Positions 6,089 through 6,371 of a DNA stretch of 6,371 nt are shown here, piece after piece. Every line of letters starts with the position of its first letter. Position 1 is the first letter of the stretch. A model generated the notes under the pieces. The model had not been told where the DNA came from and did no database searches. It was given only the letters and a program-made list of their open reading frames with translations. A program made the translations under genes and the position numbers. The DNA is from an uncultured Eubacteriales bacterium (lineage in GTDB: Bacteria > Bacillota > Clostridia > Oscillospirales > Oscillospiraceae), in contig USMI01000115.1 in the NCBI GenBank assembly GCA_900555735.1, positions 1 to 6,371 on the forward strand. Direction: 5' to 3'.

Positions 6089-6214
6089 TCATCCTGTCAT
6101 TTTCAGCATGTTTTCCATCAAAATACCATAGCCCCGGGACGGATCATCGATCAGGACATGGGTGACAGCGCCCACAAATTTGCCGTTTTGCAGAATAGGA
6201 CTGCCGCTCACGGT
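6089..6214 (-). pseudogene. spoIVB: 3' fragment of spoIVB, cut off at an insertion junction
   Basis: About 41 codons read VSGSPILQNGKFVGAVTHVL, then IDDPSRGYGILMENML and a TGA at 6089-6091. This is the C-terminus of SpoIVB, the S55 serine peptidase made in the forespore that triggers activation of sigma-K in the mother cell. It keeps the SGSP motif with the catalytic serine. Going upstream, similarity ends at about 6211-6214, and the frame reaches a TAA at 6245-6247 with no plausible start. The PDZ domain and the rest of the catalytic site (~350-400 residues in the family) are absent, so this piece alone cannot be active. Whether the gene is permanently broken or rejoined by excision depends on the element to its right. 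Family members usually have GMSGSP; here it is TVSGSP, so the two residues before SGSP may be junction-derived or natural variation. Confidence 0.8.
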
Positions 6215-6253
6215 TGATGTCAATATGGGACAACAAATAAGTTTTTAAGAACT
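6208..6253. other. Candidate attachment-site junction (attL or attR) in spoIVB
   Basis: Between the recombinase stop codon and the first clear spoIVB codon lies a ~40-base stretch where composition switches from GC-rich to AT-rich. It contains TTGATGTCAA (6214-6223, a short dyad) and GTTG/CAAC at 6213-6216 and 6231-6234. Large serine recombinases cross over in att sites of about 40-50 bp, commonly right beside their own gene, as here. The exact crossover dinucleotide cannot be read from one junction. Confidence 0.55.
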
Positions 6254-6370
6254 TTATTCGACAAATCCATTTGTGAAATCGTGAAATTTCCAATTTATTT
6301 GAACTTTTTTACTGTTGAAAACTAAAATTTCACAAACTAATTCCCGCATAAGAGCAGGGTCTAAAGCGCT
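6254..6370 (-). CDS. C-terminus of a probable large serine recombinase (partial)
   Basis: The last 38 codons of a gene entering from the right edge end at TAA 6254-6256. The peptide starts SALDPALMRELVCEILVFNS and continues KKVQINWKFHDF. The pattern of an (L)xxxLxxELV segment, a strand of I-V residues, then a V-I-W-F strand ending near D-F is how the C-terminal domain of large serine recombinases (skin SpoIVCA, phage and TnpX/TndX types) usually ends. The catalytic N-terminal domain lies outside the window. Base composition is clearly AT-rich and the codons end mostly in A or T, unlike every other gene here, consistent with an acquired element. Its stop lies ~40 bases from the broken spoIVB reading frame. 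The assignment rests on a short tail. Confidence 0.65.
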   Translation of the reverse strand, partial: SALDPALMRELVCEILVFNSKKVQINWKFHDFTNGFVE

Positions 6371-6371
6371 T

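Noticed and set aside
6218..6233. TGTCAATATGGGACAA as a possible IS21-like terminal repeat
   Set aside because: It begins TGT as such ends do, but the frame immediately beyond reads as a serine recombinase C-terminus, and no second repeat is visible. An attachment site explains it better; the far end would decide.
6270..6336. TTTGTGAAAT / ATTTCACAAA inverted repeat in the AT-rich end, first taken for an insertion-sequence terminus
   Set aside because: It lies inside the reading frame of the recombinase tail, far from the spoIVB junction, and is easily explained by AT-rich coding sequence.
1..6371. CRISPR arrays, tRNA or rRNA genes, riboswitches
   Set aside because: No regularly spaced direct repeats, tRNA-like cloverleaf or ribosomal segments were seen; the repeats present are inverted and of a different kind.

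Overview
The window looks like chromosome from a GC-rich, endospore-forming member of the Clostridia, most likely the Oscillospirales (Oscillospiraceae-type). The evidence is a spoVAF-type germination gene behind a textbook sigma-G promoter, the 3' end of the sporulation peptidase gene spoIVB, vegetative promoters of the TTGACA-N17-TATAAT kind and GGAGG ribosome binding sites. Apart from the last ~140 bases, codons end mostly in G or C. The species cannot be fixed from the sequence alone.

Layout. Bases 1-104 hold the tail of an unidentified upstream gene and its terminator. The last T of that terminator is also the first base of a sigma-G -35 box driving spoVAF (153-1553, +). A non-coding stretch full of hairpins follows (1560-1954, repeat copy A), then a bidirectional terminator shared with the convergent degV-family gene (2074-2970, -). 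Next come an XRE-type regulator with a membrane tail (3141-3734, -), a second and more complete copy of the repeat (3875-4307, copy B), and a MATE efflux gene (4323-5726, -) whose promoter is covered by a 10-bp inverted-repeat operator. A 72-codon Cys-cluster protein (5855-6073, -) sits 15 bases behind the last 40 codons of spoIVB. There spoIVB stops abruptly, and AT-rich DNA encoding the C-terminus of a probable large serine recombinase begins.

Two things stand out. First, the right edge appears to be the junction between spoIVB and an integrated mobile element whose recombinase gene lies directly beside the attachment site. This is the arrangement of the skin element in sigK and similar sporulation-gene intervening elements, but here in spoIVB. 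Second, copies A and B belong to one intergenic repeat family built as a two-sided structure. Each end carries an inner 8-9 bp hairpin, exactly 11 bases, then an outer 11-12 bp hairpin. The stems differ between ends but stay paired. In copy B, 16-bp inverted arms enclose a 42-base core, and the core of copy A matches copy B only as its reverse complement.

How the genes relate: spoVAF and spoIVB both belong to the forespore programme. The small Cys gene is probably translated from the spoIVB transcript and would be cut off from that promoter while the element is integrated. degV, xre and the MATE gene each have their own sigma-A-like promoter and look like independent vegetative units.
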